Positions 6,933 to 16,382 of a stretch of DNA of 33,114 nucleotides are shown here, piece after piece. Made by a program: the position numbers and the translations under genes. The DNA is from an uncultured bacterium (lineage in GTDB: Bacteria; Verrucomicrobiota; Kiritimatiellia; RFP12; UBA1067), in NCBI GenBank assembly GCA_902779565.1, contig CACZCD010000014.1:1-33114 (forward strand). The letters are read 5' to 3'. The notes beneath the pieces were generated by a model. The model ran no database searches and was not told the origin of the DNA. It worked only from the letters and a program-made list of their open reading frames with translations. Every line of letters starts with the position of its first letter. The stretch's first letter is position 1.

Positions 6933-8468
6933 TCATTTTTCGTGGGGAATGCGATAGAGATGAAGGTTCCTGAACACGGTCTTTTCGCCCGGCCGGTTGT
7001 TCGCGCACATCACCACGGAGAGCGAGACCGTGCCGACCGGCGCCCGAAACACGCCCTTGCCCACACGCTTCGTCACGCTCTCCGCCTGCGGATTCAGCGC
7101 AAAACGGTACGCGTTCGGCTTCACGTACTTGCCGGCCGAATCCTTGTAGCTCACGTTCACGGAAGCGCTTGTGCCCTCGGCCTCGAGCGACACCGCGAAC
7201 CATTCGCCGCCCGTCACACCCTCCGCCCGCGCAATCTTCCAGCCATTCGTCACTTCATAGACGCCCTCAGCCACAAGATTGGAGACGGCACCGCATCCCG
7301 CGAGCTGCGCCTTGTAGTGGTCGAACGCCGCCGCCGGATCCTTGGCCGAGCGGATCGCGACCTCAAGATCGGGGATGCACGTCTTCCACGGAAGATTCTT
7401 CTGGCGCGAATCCCCAAACTTCCGGTCCTTCCACGCAGTCCACACGCGCTTCTCGCCCCAAAACCACATGTAGCCGCCCGAGGTCTCGATCGCCTGTGCC
7501 ATGTCCCGGCGGAAGCGCTCGGCACGCGAGCCGTCCGTCGGTCCCTTGTACCACTTCGCGTTCTCGTCGCTGATGAACATGTCAAGGTACATCGCAAATC
7601 CGGTGCTCACCTGCGTGCGGAACTTTTCGCGGTTCTCCGGCGCGACGAGCGGAAGCGTCTTGTGGGCGTTGAAGAACGCGGCGGCGCGGTAGCCGCCCGT
7701 GTCGGCGTCGTAGCGGTAGGAGTTCTCGTCGCCGTCCACCATGCGCGCCCCCGGCGGCAGGACATCGAGGATGCCGTTGAGGAAAGAGGGCCAGAGCGCC
7801 TCGGCGTCTCGCACATGACCCGCCACGTCCGCGCCGGTGTGGTGCGCGTAGTGCGGCACCATCGAGAAGAGCCAGTAGGAGTAGATCACGGCATCGGGGA
7901 ACTCCGCGAACACGCGGGTGAACAGCTCGCGCCCGCGCCGGCGCACAAGCCCGCACAGTTCATGGTACGGCAGCTCCTCCGCGCGCCGCTTGAACTGCTT
8001 CACCTTGTGGTAGTCCTCCGGATCCATGCTCAGGCCCCGAAATCCGCTCGCGCGCGCCACACGGGCCACGATCGCCATGTTGTGCGCGATCCGGCTCCAC
8101 GCGGCGTCGTCCGTCCAGTCAATCCGCGCGCGCGGCGCGCAGAACGATTTGGCGAAGCAGGCCCGCAACGAACGGTGCGCCGTCGCCTTGCGGAACACCG
8201 GGATCTGCCGGTCGAACACGTCCTCCGGCCAGGGCGGATCGCCCATGATCGTGCGCGTGGAGACCTTGCGCCGATCCTTCGTCCACCCGGTAAGCGTGAC
8301 GCCGATCCCGTCAAGCGGCGTCTTGTCCAGCTCGTCGGCCTGAGCGAGCAGCATCTCCGGCGACACGCCGGCGAACTCCCATCCGAACGCGATGCACTCA
8401 CGCGCCGCCTCCGCCGTCCACGCCGCCGCGCAAACCGCCGCCGCAAACACCATTCCTCTCATCTGCAT
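6933..8468 (-). CDS. Exported protein of unrecognised family, possible glycoside-hydrolase-like barrel
   Basis: A 511-residue protein with an N-terminal signal peptide (MQMRGMVFAAAVCAAAWTA, likely cut near AEA-ARE at 21-23). I do not recognise the family. Residues ~25-370 alternate strand-like and helix-like segments, with acidic patches such as GFRGLSMDPEDY and YMWFWGEKRVW that would suit a TIM-barrel hydrolase. The last ~110 residues look like a beta-rich carbohydrate-binding or discoidin-like module (GEWFAVSLEAEGTSASVNVS). AAGGAG 8 nt upstream supports the 8468 start. It lies between an SSS symporter and a sugar isomerase, which suggests a role in extracytoplasmic sugar release. The catalytic assignment is inference. 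Confidence 0.85.
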   Translation of the reverse strand: MQMRGMVFAAAVCAAAWTAEAARECIAFGWEFAGVSPEMLLAQADELDKTPLDGIGVTLTGWTKDRRKVSTRTIMGDPPWPEDVFDRQIPVFRKATAHRSLRACFAKSFCAPRARIDWTDDAAWSRIAHNMAIVARVARASGFRGLSMDPEDYHKVKQFKRRAEELPYHELCGLVRRRGRELFTRVFAEFPDAVIYSYWLFSMVPHYAHHTGADVAGHVRDAEALWPSFLNGILDVLPPGARMVDGDENSYRYDADTGGYRAAAFFNAHKTLPLVAPENREKFRTQVSTGFAMYLDMFISDENAKWYKGPTDGSRAERFRRDMAQAIETSGGYMWFWGEKRVWTAWKDRKFGDSRQKNLPWKTCIPDLEVAIRSAKDPAAAFDHYKAQLAGCGAVSNLVAEGVYEVTNGWKIARAEGVTGGEWFAVSLEAEGTSASVNVSYKDSAGKYVKPNAYRFALNPQAESVTKRVGKGVFRAPVGTVSLSVVMCANNRPGEKTVFRNLHLYRIPHEK

Positions 8469-8536
8469 GACCGCTTCTCCTTGTTACCGCATCGTCATCA
8501 TGAAACCGCCAAACGCCATACGCAACGGACCCGCCC

Positions 8537-10024
8537 TTAACGCCCCTCCCGGGCCGCGAACACGGCGGCGAGGCGTTCCGCCTCCGTGGCTTTCGGACGC
8601 GGCGTGAGCAGCGAAACCGTCATGCCGGCGGCGAGCGCGATGGCGGTGGACGGAATCGCCGGTCCGCCGAACGTGAGCCGCACCCAGTCGGCAAAGGCCG
8701 GCACCAGCAGCACGACGAGTCCAAAGAGCGTTCCGGAAAGGACCGAAGCATACGCCCCCTGCCAGGTGGAGCGCCGCCAGAAGCGCCCCAAAAGCATCGT
8801 CACGCCCACGCCCGGCAGCAGCGAACCGACCACCTTCTGGAAGTAGGCGATCACGTCCCCCACGAAGAGCGTGATCACGAAGGCGATTGCCAAGGCCACG
8901 ACAAGCGCAATGCGGCTCGCACGCGCGTAGTTCTTCTCGGAGATGCGCCGTCCCGTGAGCGAGGGGATCACGTCCGTGAGCAGGATCGTCACGCCGGAGA
9001 TGGCGTCGGAGCCGCCAGAGCTCATCGTCGCCGACATGCCGCAGATGAGGAACATGAGGCCGATGGCCGGTCCCAGCACGTTTGTCGCCATGTAGGAGAA
9101 CGCGTAGTCGCCCGATTCGAGCGTGTGGCCGTTGTGGACCATGATCGCGTAGGCGCTCATGCCGATGAGCGCGGTGACGAAACTCCAGACGAACATCATG
9201 CCGCTCTGTCCGAGAAACGCCCGGCGCGCCACCTTCTCGTCCCGCGAGGTATAGATGCGCGTGCGGTAGGTCGGCGTGCCCACCACCCCCATCACCGTGG
9301 AGAAGACGAGCGCGATGGCCGCCAGCATCCCGTAGCTGCCGAGACCGTAGAAGCCCATCGCCCCCGGCTTGCCGGCGGCGGTGAAGACGTTGGCGATTTC
9401 GGAGTACCCGCCCGCGAGCGGCAGCGCCTTGATCGCGATGAACGAGAAGCCGCCGATGATCGCGCAGAACTGGATTACGTCCGCCTTCACGACGGCGACA
9501 TAGCCGCCGATGAACACATACGCGCCGAACCCGCACACCGTGATCAGCTTGCACCAGGTGGGGTCGATGCCGAGGACGTAGGAGAGGTACTTCGAGCCGC
9601 CGTTCACGTGGTTGCCGATCCAGATGATCTCGATCACGAACATCATGAAGCCCATCAGCTGCCGCACCCGCCGATCGCCGCCGTAGTAGTACTGCGCCTC
9701 CTCGCTCATCGTGATGAAGTTCTTTCCGCGGATCGGCACGAACGTCGTGAGGATCAGGAGCCCCAGCGCACTGCCCAAACCGAAGATGGCGCCGCCCCAG
9801 CCGTGGTTGAACCCGTCGCCGATCGCCCCTATCGAAGAACCTGTGCCGATGATGGTCGCGCCCAACGTGCAGAAGATGAGGAAGAGGCTCATGTCGCTGC
9901 CGCCGGTGAGGAACTTCTCACCCTCGCGCTTTCCGCGGCTCCCGAAGAAGCCCACACAGATGACGAACGCCATCCAGACGATGAACCCGCCCAGAAAGAG
10001 CGGTATGTATTTCGGATCAAGCAT
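8537..10024 (-). CDS. Sodium:solute symporter (SSS/SLC5 family)
   Basis: A 495-residue polytopic inner-membrane protein of the SSS family, which couples Na+ influx to uptake of sugars, acids or other small solutes. About 13 hydrophobic segments are visible, starting with IPLFLGGFIVWMAFVICVGF. The FLTGGSDMSLFLIFCTLGATIIGTG region matches the family TM1-TM2 pattern with its conserved glycine-rich loop, and a Gly/Ser-rich MSATMSSGGSDAISG segment follows later. The start ATG overlaps the upstream dehydrogenase stop by 8 nt (ATGCTTGA), so the two are translationally coupled. Coupling suggests the symporter imports the dehydrogenase's substrate or its precursor. The substrate itself cannot be named. 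Confidence 0.93.
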   Translation of the reverse strand: MLDPKYIPLFLGGFIVWMAFVICVGFFGSRGKREGEKFLTGGSDMSLFLIFCTLGATIIGTGSSIGAIGDGFNHGWGGAIFGLGSALGLLILTTFVPIRGKNFITMSEEAQYYYGGDRRVRQLMGFMMFVIEIIWIGNHVNGGSKYLSYVLGIDPTWCKLITVCGFGAYVFIGGYVAVVKADVIQFCAIIGGFSFIAIKALPLAGGYSEIANVFTAAGKPGAMGFYGLGSYGMLAAIALVFSTVMGVVGTPTYRTRIYTSRDEKVARRAFLGQSGMMFVWSFVTALIGMSAYAIMVHNGHTLESGDYAFSYMATNVLGPAIGLMFLICGMSATMSSGGSDAISGVTILLTDVIPSLTGRRISEKNYARASRIALVVALAIAFVITLFVGDVIAYFQKVVGSLLPGVGVTMLLGRFWRRSTWQGAYASVLSGTLFGLVVLLVPAFADWVRLTFGGPAIPSTAIALAAGMTVSLLTPRPKATEAERLAAVFAAREGR

Positions 10025-11096
10025 AGTGGCTTTCCCCCATCAGCGCCGCGACGACCGCATCGCCTACCTGAGAGGTGGTGGCGGTGCCGCCCAGGTCGGG
10101 CGTGAGGCATTTCCGCTCCAGGAGCAGGCGCTCGATCACGTCGAGAAGCTCCTGCGCCAACGCGCCATGCCCGAAGAAGTCGAGCATCTGGCTGGCGCTC
10201 CAGACGGTTGCGAGCGGATTGGCGAGCCCCTTGCCCGCGATGTCCGGCGCGCTGCCGTGGATCGGCTCGAACATCGAAGGGAAGGCGCGCTCAGGGTTGA
10301 GGTTCGCACCGGCGGCGAGTCCCATGCCACCGGCGATCGCCGCGCCAAGATCGGTGAGGATGTCGCCAAAGAGGTTGGAGGCCACGACCACCTGAAAGCG
10401 CTTCGGATCCTTCACCATGAACATCGACGCCGCATCCACGAGCAGCGAATGCGTCTCCACATCCGGATACTCCGCACCGACCTCCTTGAAGACCTGATCC
10501 CAAAAGACCATCGAGTAGTTGAGCGCGTTCCCCTTCGAGATGCTCGTGAGCGTCTTCTTCTCGCGGCGGGCGAGCTCGTAGGCATAGCGCATGATCCGCT
10601 CCGTGCCCTTGCGCGTGAAGACGCCCTCCTGCACGACCCGCTCGTTCGGTTCGCCACGATGGTTCCACGAACCGGAGCCGGCGTACTCCCCTTCGGAGTT
10701 CTCGCGGATGAACACCATGTCCACATCCTCGCGCCGCACATCCTTGAGCGGACACGGCGCGCCCTTAAGCAACTTCACCGGACGCACGTTCACGTACTGG
10801 TCGAACCCATGCCGGATGGCCAAGAGCAGCCCGCGCAGGGACACATCGTCGGGGACGCCGGGATAACCCACGGCGCCGAGGAAGATCGCATCGAATCCAC
10901 GCAGCGTCTCCAGGGCGTCGTCAGGCATCATGCGCCCCGTCTTGAGGTAGTACTCGCACCCCCACGGAAAGCGCTCGAACGCGAAACGAAACGAGCCGTC
11001 GCGCGCCGCCGCCGCGTCAAGGACCTTGACGCCCTCATCTATCACCTCCGGGCCGATGCCATCGCCCGCAATCACCGCAATCCTATGCGTCTTCAT
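10017..11096 (-). CDS. Tartrate/D-malate-type dehydrogenase (isopropylmalate dehydrogenase family)
   Basis: A 359-residue beta-decarboxylating dehydrogenase of the IDH/IPMDH family. Visible features are IAVIAGDGIGPEVIDEG at the N-terminus, YVNVRPVKLLKGAPCPL and IRENSEGEYAG (both typical of tartrate/D-malate dehydrogenases such as TtuC/DmlA), the Lys region SISKGNALNYS, the metal-site stretch VASNLFGDILTDLGAAIAGG, and MFEPIHGSAPDIAGKG before the NAD-site. It likely oxidises a 2-hydroxy-dicarboxylate with NAD+ and decarboxylates it in the cytoplasm. Leucine biosynthesis (leuB) is less likely given the context and RPVKLLKG motif. The start at 11096 has AGGAG 6 nt upstream. It overlaps the symporter start by 8 nt. 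Confidence 0.9.
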   Translation of the reverse strand: MKTHRIAVIAGDGIGPEVIDEGVKVLDAAAARDGSFRFAFERFPWGCEYYLKTGRMMPDDALETLRGFDAIFLGAVGYPGVPDDVSLRGLLLAIRHGFDQYVNVRPVKLLKGAPCPLKDVRREDVDMVFIRENSEGEYAGSGSWNHRGEPNERVVQEGVFTRKGTERIMRYAYELARREKKTLTSISKGNALNYSMVFWDQVFKEVGAEYPDVETHSLLVDAASMFMVKDPKRFQVVVASNLFGDILTDLGAAIAGGMGLAAGANLNPERAFPSMFEPIHGSAPDIAGKGLANPLATVWSASQMLDFFGHGALAQELLDVIERLLLERKCLTPDLGGTATTSQVGDAVVAALMGESHYA

Positions 11097-11157
11097 TTCT
11101 GCTCCTGTTGCCTTCGGAAAATTCTCCACCGCCGCCCAAGACGAAAGAACCGCGGCC

Positions 11158-12102
11158 CTACTCCCAGGTCATCGTGCCGTCTTCGGCCACGGAAACCTTG
11201 CGGCGGAAGTCGATGGCGTGGCTCACGGGAATGTGCCCGTAGGCGAAACCGTCATACGCGGGCTTGCCGATCTTCTCCACAAACGCGCGCTTGGCGCGCG
11301 CCACCTCTTCCTGCGCGGCGGCAAGTTCGTCCCCCGACAGCGTGCGCTTGCGGCCTTTGCCCTCGCGGCCCGGCGTGACGTCGCCAAAGATCACGCCCGC
11401 ACAATCCTTCAGCCATCCCGAAGCCGCGATTTCGTCCAGCTCTTCGGCGATCTTCTTTGCCGAGGCCGAGTTGTTGCGTTCCAGAAACACCACCCTTCCG
11501 GCGGCATCGCACGCCCAGTTCGTCTTGATGCCGAGCCTCACGAGCGCGATGTGCCCTCCGCACGGCAGACCCGAAAAGGCGCCCGGACGGATTGCCCGGA
11601 GCTTGGCCGGCGGCTGCGGATCGCCCGCGATCGCCCTCTTGAGCCATTCGAACGTATCCCCTTTCGCATACAGCAGATGGCTGATGGAAGAGCCGGAGAA
11701 CGGATGCCCGGCCTTCTCCTTCGCCATGGCGTTGAGGATCATCGTGATGTTGCTGAATCCAAGCACGCGCTGGTCGCGCGTGCGGAGACGATTCCAGTCG
11801 AGAAGCGGCAGGATGTTCTCGGATCCCGAACCGCCGCGCGCGCAGATGACCAGATCCACATCGGGATCCATCCACATCTCCTCAAAGTCCGCCGCGCGGT
11901 CGGCGGCGGACGCCTGCGTCTTGAAATTGAGACGCTTGGCGAGCTTGATGCGGTAACCAGCCGCCTTGAGGGCCTCCACACCCGCGTCGAAACGCGCCTT
12001 CGGCTGGATGCTCGCGGGCATGACCACGCCGACCGTACGGATTTCAGGCGGGAAGCAGTTGAATGCCGTCGCCGCCGCCAACAGGATTGCAAAACAGTTC
12101 AT
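11158..12102 (-). CDS. S66-family (LD-carboxypeptidase-like) serine peptidase, possibly exported
   Basis: A 314-residue S66 peptidase homologue, related to LdcA (muropeptide recycling) and MccF. The Ser-Glu-His triad positions are recognisable: Ser117 in GFSNIT, Glu209 in VVFLERNN and His290 in FAYGHIPV. The usual Asp after the serine (GxSD) is Asn here. RGGSGSENILPLLDW matches the family's ARGGYG...LLD region, and GLPCGGH the SG...GGN region. The first ~16 residues are hydrophobic (MNCFAILLAAATAF) and could be a signal peptide, although no basic n-region is present. A TGATATACT element ends 7 nt before the ATG, so this gene too appears leaderless. In a catabolic neighbourhood it may act on peptidoglycan peptides; this is uncertain. 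Confidence 0.85.
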   Translation of the reverse strand: MNCFAILLAAATAFNCFPPEIRTVGVVMPASIQPKARFDAGVEALKAAGYRIKLAKRLNFKTQASAADRAADFEEMWMDPDVDLVICARGGSGSENILPLLDWNRLRTRDQRVLGFSNITMILNAMAKEKAGHPFSGSSISHLLYAKGDTFEWLKRAIAGDPQPPAKLRAIRPGAFSGLPCGGHIALVRLGIKTNWACDAAGRVVFLERNNSASAKKIAEELDEIAASGWLKDCAGVIFGDVTPGREGKGRKRTLSGDELAAAQEEVARAKRAFVEKIGKPAYDGFAYGHIPVSHAIDFRRKVSVAEDGTMTWE

Positions 12103-12109
12103 GGTGCGT

Positions 12110-12118
12110 AGTATATCA
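12110..12118 (-). promoter_or_regulatory. Extended -10 promoter (TGATATACT) for the S66 peptidase gene
   Basis: The minus strand reads TGATATACT, a one-step variant of the window's recurrent TGGTATAAT. The discriminator is 7 nt, which puts the mRNA start at or 1 nt before the ATG. It lies in the 27-bp gap after the DASS transporter stop. Confidence 0.55.
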
Positions 12119-12129
12119 AAAATGCCACG

Positions 12130-13413
12130 TCAGTTTGACGCGGGGTTGAAAAACGGATACAGGAGCGGTAGCAGGATCATCGACAGGATGAAGGCGGCCG
12201 CGCTCAGCGCCAGTCCCGGCTTGAGGAAGTCCTTGAAGCGGAGATTGCCCGGCACGAGAATCATCGAGTTCGCCGGTATCGCGAGCGGCGTGCAGACGGC
12301 CACCGACGAGGCGATCAGCACGGCGATGACGACGGCCCGCGGATCGGCGCCCAGCGTCTGGGCGATGCTCCAGCCGATCGGACAGAAGAGTGCGCAGGTG
12401 GCGGTGTTGCTCATCACCTGCGTAAGTCCCCACACGGTCAGCCAGAGGATCGCCATGAGGAGGAGCGGACCATGTCCGTCGGCGACGGAGATCACGGCGT
12501 GGGAGATGCGCTCGGCGGCACCCGTCTTCATCATCGCCCCGCCCAGCGGCGTCATGAACGACAGGAGGAAAACGGCCTGGAGGTCGAAGGCCGCAAACGC
12601 CTCCTTCTGCGTGATGACGCGGAACAGCACCACCGCCATCGCGCCGACGCAGGCGGAGATATGCATCGGCGGAAGCGACTTCACGTAGTCGGCGGCGATC
12701 ATCGCAGCCACCGTGAGGATAAGCGTCGCCAGCGTGAACCAGCCCTTCCAGTCGGTGCGGCGCGATTCCTTCGAAGCGTACTTCTCCGCTTCCGGGCTCT
12801 CGTGCGCCGGCAGGATCTTCGGCCCCAGCAGCGCGTAGAACGCGGCGGCGGCCAGAAGCAGCGGGATGCCGATCTTGGCGTACTCGAAGAACGTGACAGA
12901 CATCGTGCCCTCAGAGAACTTCTCGATCGTCTCCTTGGCGATCAGGTTGCCAGGCGAACCGATCACCGAGATGTTGCCGCCGATCGTCGCGCCGGCGGTG
13001 AGCGGGATCAGGAGACGGCTCGGCTTGATGCGATGTGCCGCCGCCACGCCCATGACGATCGGGATCAGCACCGCCACTGTGCCCGTATTCGAGACGAAAC
13101 TCGACACCGTCCCGGAGAACAGCATGACGGTGAAGATGAGCGTGCGTTCGCCAGGACAGAATCGGAACAGCGCCGCGCCGATCTTCTCCGCCATGCCGGT
13201 CTTGAACAACGCCGCCCCGATCACGCTCATCGCCACCACGAGGATGATGCTCTGCCCGACAAGCGGCGCGAAGATCTCCTTCGCCTCGATCACGCCCGCG
13301 AAGTACAGCGAGACGGGAACGGCAAAGACCAGCAGCCCCATCGGCAGCACGTCCACCACGAACAGGATGGTGGCCAGCGCAAAGATCAGAAGCGTGATGT
13401 TGGCTGGTGTCAT
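12130..13413 (-). CDS. DASS/SLC13-type anion transporter (dicarboxylate/sulfate)
   Basis: A 427-residue membrane protein with about 11 hydrophobic segments. It carries the duplicated Ser-Asn-Thr signature of divalent anion:Na+ symporters: SNTGTVAVLIPI (SNT at 108-110) and SNTATCALFCPI in the second half (about 345). These loops bind Na+ and the carboxylate or sulfate substrate in the DASS family. It is shorter than many SLC13 proteins (~470-550), mainly at the N-terminus. It follows the ceramidase-like gene by 47 bp and is probably its co-transcribed transporter. Start 13413 has a weak CAGGGA site. Candidate cargo includes dicarboxylates or sulfate; the pairing with a tartrate/malate dehydrogenase 1 kb downstream hints at dicarboxylates. 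Confidence 0.88.
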   Translation of the reverse strand: MTPANITLLIFALATILFVVDVLPMGLLVFAVPVSLYFAGVIEAKEIFAPLVGQSIILVVAMSVIGAALFKTGMAEKIGAALFRFCPGERTLIFTVMLFSGTVSSFVSNTGTVAVLIPIVMGVAAAHRIKPSRLLIPLTAGATIGGNISVIGSPGNLIAKETIEKFSEGTMSVTFFEYAKIGIPLLLAAAAFYALLGPKILPAHESPEAEKYASKESRRTDWKGWFTLATLILTVAAMIAADYVKSLPPMHISACVGAMAVVLFRVITQKEAFAAFDLQAVFLLSFMTPLGGAMMKTGAAERISHAVISVADGHGPLLLMAILWLTVWGLTQVMSNTATCALFCPIGWSIAQTLGADPRAVVIAVLIASSVAVCTPLAIPANSMILVPGNLRFKDFLKPGLALSAAAFILSMILLPLLYPFFNPASN

Positions 13414-13460
13414 TCCCTGTTATGTCCCTTGCGGTTCACACACTTACAGATGCCGCTCTG

Positions 13461-14867
13461 TCACTTGCTCCACTTCCACTGCTTGTACATGCCGGGCATG
13501 TTGACGATGGGAGGCTGCTGGTTGTCGGGATAGGGATCGTCCTCGGTGTCGGCCTCGGGGAAGATCTTCCGCCGCAGATCAATCATGGCATCCTGCGCCG
13601 TCTTGACCATCGTGAGCGTGTCGGCCGAGGCGAAACGGTGGCTCTGCGCCTCGTAGCCGCCCGCCGCCATCAGGTTCATGGGCGTCACGTAGCCCGTATA
13701 TCCCGTGGCGACATACGCGATAAAGGTGCGCGCGAACGGGCTGTTCCACTTGATCTCCAGCCCGAGTTCGCAGACGACCTCGCCCGGCAGCCCCACGAAG
13801 CAGACGTCGCCGACGGCGATGGTCTGCACCTCGAACGTCGCCGTGTCGCTCCCGTAGAAGTCCCGCCATTTCTTCCGCAGACGCGACTTGAAGGAGCGGA
13901 TCACCGCGCCGACGCGCGGCTGCTGGATGGCGAAGCGCTCGCGGCAGCGGTTCATGGAGATGATGCTGAAGATCGACTGCATCGCCACGGCCTCGCCCAC
14001 GCGCTTGGCGGCGGCGTTGCCGCACTCGTCGTCCTTCGTCACGAGATCGCCCGCCGCGCCCTGCACGAACATCGCCTTCGCGCCGGTCTCGCTCTCGATG
14101 TAGCGACGGTAGAATCCCGGGAAGTCGGAGGAGATGCGCAGTCCGCCAAGCCCCGGCGCGTGGGCCGTGAGCGGATGAGCCGCCCAGTTTCCCACGACAT
14201 AGACGGGACCCGTGGGGCCCAAAAGCGCCACCGTACCGACCTCGTGGTCGGCAATGCCGGTCGTGAGCTTGTGGAGGATCGGCCGGTGCGCGTTGAACGT
14301 GGCATGGTTGTCCTCGGTCGTGTAGCGGCGGTTGCGGTTCTCGTAGCACTGCGCGGAATGGTAGCCGATCACGTATTCGCCCCACTCGCCTTCCATCATC
14401 TTGCGGGCGGCCGCGTCGAGACGCTGGTAGAGACGCTCCATGTAGCGCATGTCCACGCTATCGGGGGACTCGTTGAACACCTTCTCGCCGGAGAGCGCCG
14501 CATTCTTGTTGAACATGCGCGTATGAGGCCCTTGATGGGTGTGCGTGCAGGAGACCATGACCGCATCCTCCGGCGTGCCGGTGATGGCCGAGAGCTGCTT
14601 GCGGACGCGCTTGATCGAGTCGTAGTCCATCCCCAGCAGGTCCAAGGACACGAGGAGGATGCGGTTCGTCCCGTCATTGAGACAGAGTCCGCTTGCCAGA
14701 AGGTTGTCGTACTTCGCGACGGAAACGTCGTTCGGTCCATAGCCGGCGATCAGGGTTCCGATGTCCGGCGTGATGTCCGCCTCGAACCATTTCGCCTTGA
14801 TCTTCGCCGGATCCGCCGAAACGACGGCGGCGAGAAGCGCGGATGTGAGTAGAATTTTCAGTTTCAT
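13461..14867 (-). CDS. Exported neutral/alkaline ceramidase-like hydrolase
   Basis: A 468-residue exported protein of the neutral/alkaline ceramidase N-terminal family. A signal peptide is clear (MKLKILLTSALLAAVVSA). Family motifs are FEADITPDIGTLIAGYG near the mature N-terminus, SLDLLGMDYDSIKRVRKQL, the zinc-type CTHTHQGPH, NWAAHPLTAHAP and QGAAGDLV. Only the N-terminal catalytic domain is present; the C-terminal Ig-like domain of true ceramidases is missing. Many bacterial relatives of this size act in unknown pathways, often in glycan or cyclitol loci, so ceramide is not a safe substrate call. AAGGAG lies about 9 nt before the ATG. It sits 22 bp after the PHP gene in one transcription unit. 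Confidence 0.85.
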   Translation of the reverse strand: MKLKILLTSALLAAVVSADPAKIKAKWFEADITPDIGTLIAGYGPNDVSVAKYDNLLASGLCLNDGTNRILLVSLDLLGMDYDSIKRVRKQLSAITGTPEDAVMVSCTHTHQGPHTRMFNKNAALSGEKVFNESPDSVDMRYMERLYQRLDAAARKMMEGEWGEYVIGYHSAQCYENRNRRYTTEDNHATFNAHRPILHKLTTGIADHEVGTVALLGPTGPVYVVGNWAAHPLTAHAPGLGGLRISSDFPGFYRRYIESETGAKAMFVQGAAGDLVTKDDECGNAAAKRVGEAVAMQSIFSIISMNRCRERFAIQQPRVGAVIRSFKSRLRKKWRDFYGSDTATFEVQTIAVGDVCFVGLPGEVVCELGLEIKWNSPFARTFIAYVATGYTGYVTPMNLMAAGGYEAQSHRFASADTLTMVKTAQDAMIDLRRKIFPEADTEDDPYPDNQQPPIVNMPGMYKQWKWSK

Positions 14868-14889
14868 GCCTTGTTCTCCTTAGATATTC

Positions 14890-16326
14890 TTAGATGGATG
14901 GGTTGGCGTACGGCTGCGTCCAGGCGACATGCAGCCCTTGCGGATGAAGTGAAGCCGTGCAGAGCGGCACCCCCACCTCCTCGATGCGGGCGCGCACGTA
15001 AAGGTCATTGGACTCCATCGTGTAGGAGGCGCGGATCGCCTCGCCCGGACGGGCCACGACCGTCTTCACGACCTTTCCGATCTTCTCGTCGTAGATGTTG
15101 ATCGTCCGCTCGAACGTCGTCTCGTCCTTATGGTTGTCCGGCCGCACCACGGTCGTGGCGACGGGCTTCTCGGAGAAGTCGCGCTTGCTGACGATGAAGC
15201 GCACGGTCCGCTCCCGCTGGCCGGCCGGCACGGCAACCTCCAGACGCCCCGCCGACGGATCGAACGCGACATCCTCCGGCTCCAGTCCCTCGCATGTCAC
15301 GAAGTCGCCTGCGCGCATCGCCGCGATCAGCGACGCCGCGTCCAGCGATCCGGCCCGCACGAGCGACCAGGCGTTGCCCGGCATCAGCATGTTGCCCGGC
15401 TCGCCGCGGTAGCGATGGGTGTCGTCGGTGCCGATCCCGTAAAGGAGCGGCAGCCCCCTCCGCATCCGGAAGGCGTTCGCCACATCCCAGAAGCGGTCGG
15501 TATCGAAGCCATCCATCGGGAGCCCCGCGCCCGGCGCGAACGGCGAACCGTTGTTGCAGACCTCAAAGAAGCGAAGGAGAGGATTCTCGACCACGACCTC
15601 CGGCCCCACGTCATACCAGGTCCAGATGGGATGGTTGAGAATGAAGAGATGCGGCGTGGCCCGTGCCTTCGCGACCGCCGCCACCTCCTGCGCGTGCGCA
15701 GCGAGAAACGACGCGAGCGGAATGTCCTTCTCGCGGCGATTGAACCCCTTCTCCAGATAGCTCGGCAGGAGCTGCGGGATGTTCACGTAGTTCATGTGGA
15801 GCTGGTTGCGGCGGCCATTGGCGTAGTCCACGCTCCGCGTAGCCTCCACGTTCGGCAGGAGCAGGAACTCCTCCGGCGCGTTGAACCGCGCCGACAGCTC
15901 CGTGAACGTGCTGAGACGAGCCTCGATCCCCCCGTCGGCGTTCTTGCGCGTGACAGCATCCGGGAATGCCTTCACGTATTCGTCGAAATAGCGGTAGTTG
16001 ACCGTCGGCTGATAACGGTATTTGATGCTGCCATCGTTCCGGGGCTTCTTGAGGGCGGTGCCGTCCCCGACGATGGAAACCCAGCGGTCGGTGTCTTCCT
16101 GAAAGACATTGTGATCGCTCAGCCCGAGAAAGTTGTAGCCGCGGCTCTTGTACCAGAAAACGGCCTCCTCGGGGAACGCCCGGCCGTCCGACCAGAACGT
16201 GTGGCAATGGAGATTGCCCTTGTACCAACGTTTGCCGCCGGCGTTTGCTGCGCCGCCCATCCGGCAGCCGGAGAGAGCGGTGAACGCCGCCCCCGCGCCA
16301 AGGAACCCTCTTCTCGTGATGCTCAT
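14890..16326 (-). CDS. Tat-exported PHP-domain lipoprotein
   Basis: A 478-residue protein with a Tat leader (MSITRRGFLGAGAAF) that runs directly into a lipobox, ALSGC with Cys21, so it is probably a Tat-translocated lipoprotein. After a short linker comes a PHP (polymerase and histidinol phosphatase) metal-dependent hydrolase domain: GNLHCHTFWSDG at 38-48 (His40, His42, Asp47), LSDHN at 69-73, and later ILNHPIW and GTDDTHRY. The family hydrolyses phosphoesters through two or three metal ions. The C-terminal ~130 residues are beta-rich. Start 16326 has AAGGAG about 10 nt upstream. It sits between a tannase-like gene (56 bp upstream) and a ceramidase-like gene (22 bp downstream). The substrate is unknown. 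Confidence 0.87.
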   Translation of the reverse strand: MSITRRGFLGAGAAFTALSGCRMGGAANAGGKRWYKGNLHCHTFWSDGRAFPEEAVFWYKSRGYNFLGLSDHNVFQEDTDRWVSIVGDGTALKKPRNDGSIKYRYQPTVNYRYFDEYVKAFPDAVTRKNADGGIEARLSTFTELSARFNAPEEFLLLPNVEATRSVDYANGRRNQLHMNYVNIPQLLPSYLEKGFNRREKDIPLASFLAAHAQEVAAVAKARATPHLFILNHPIWTWYDVGPEVVVENPLLRFFEVCNNGSPFAPGAGLPMDGFDTDRFWDVANAFRMRRGLPLLYGIGTDDTHRYRGEPGNMLMPGNAWSLVRAGSLDAASLIAAMRAGDFVTCEGLEPEDVAFDPSAGRLEVAVPAGQRERTVRFIVSKRDFSEKPVATTVVRPDNHKDETTFERTINIYDEKIGKVVKTVVARPGEAIRASYTMESNDLYVRARIEEVGVPLCTASLHPQGLHVAWTQPYANPSI

Positions 16327-16382
16327 GTTTCTTTTCTCCTTCGATAATTTATCGTCACGCACGAACGCGCTCGTGCTTCAAA

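Noticed and set aside
6300-8540. 746-codon plus-strand open frame
   Set aside because: Antisense to the isomerase and the exported protein, both well supported; its Arg/His-rich composition is that of a shadow frame.
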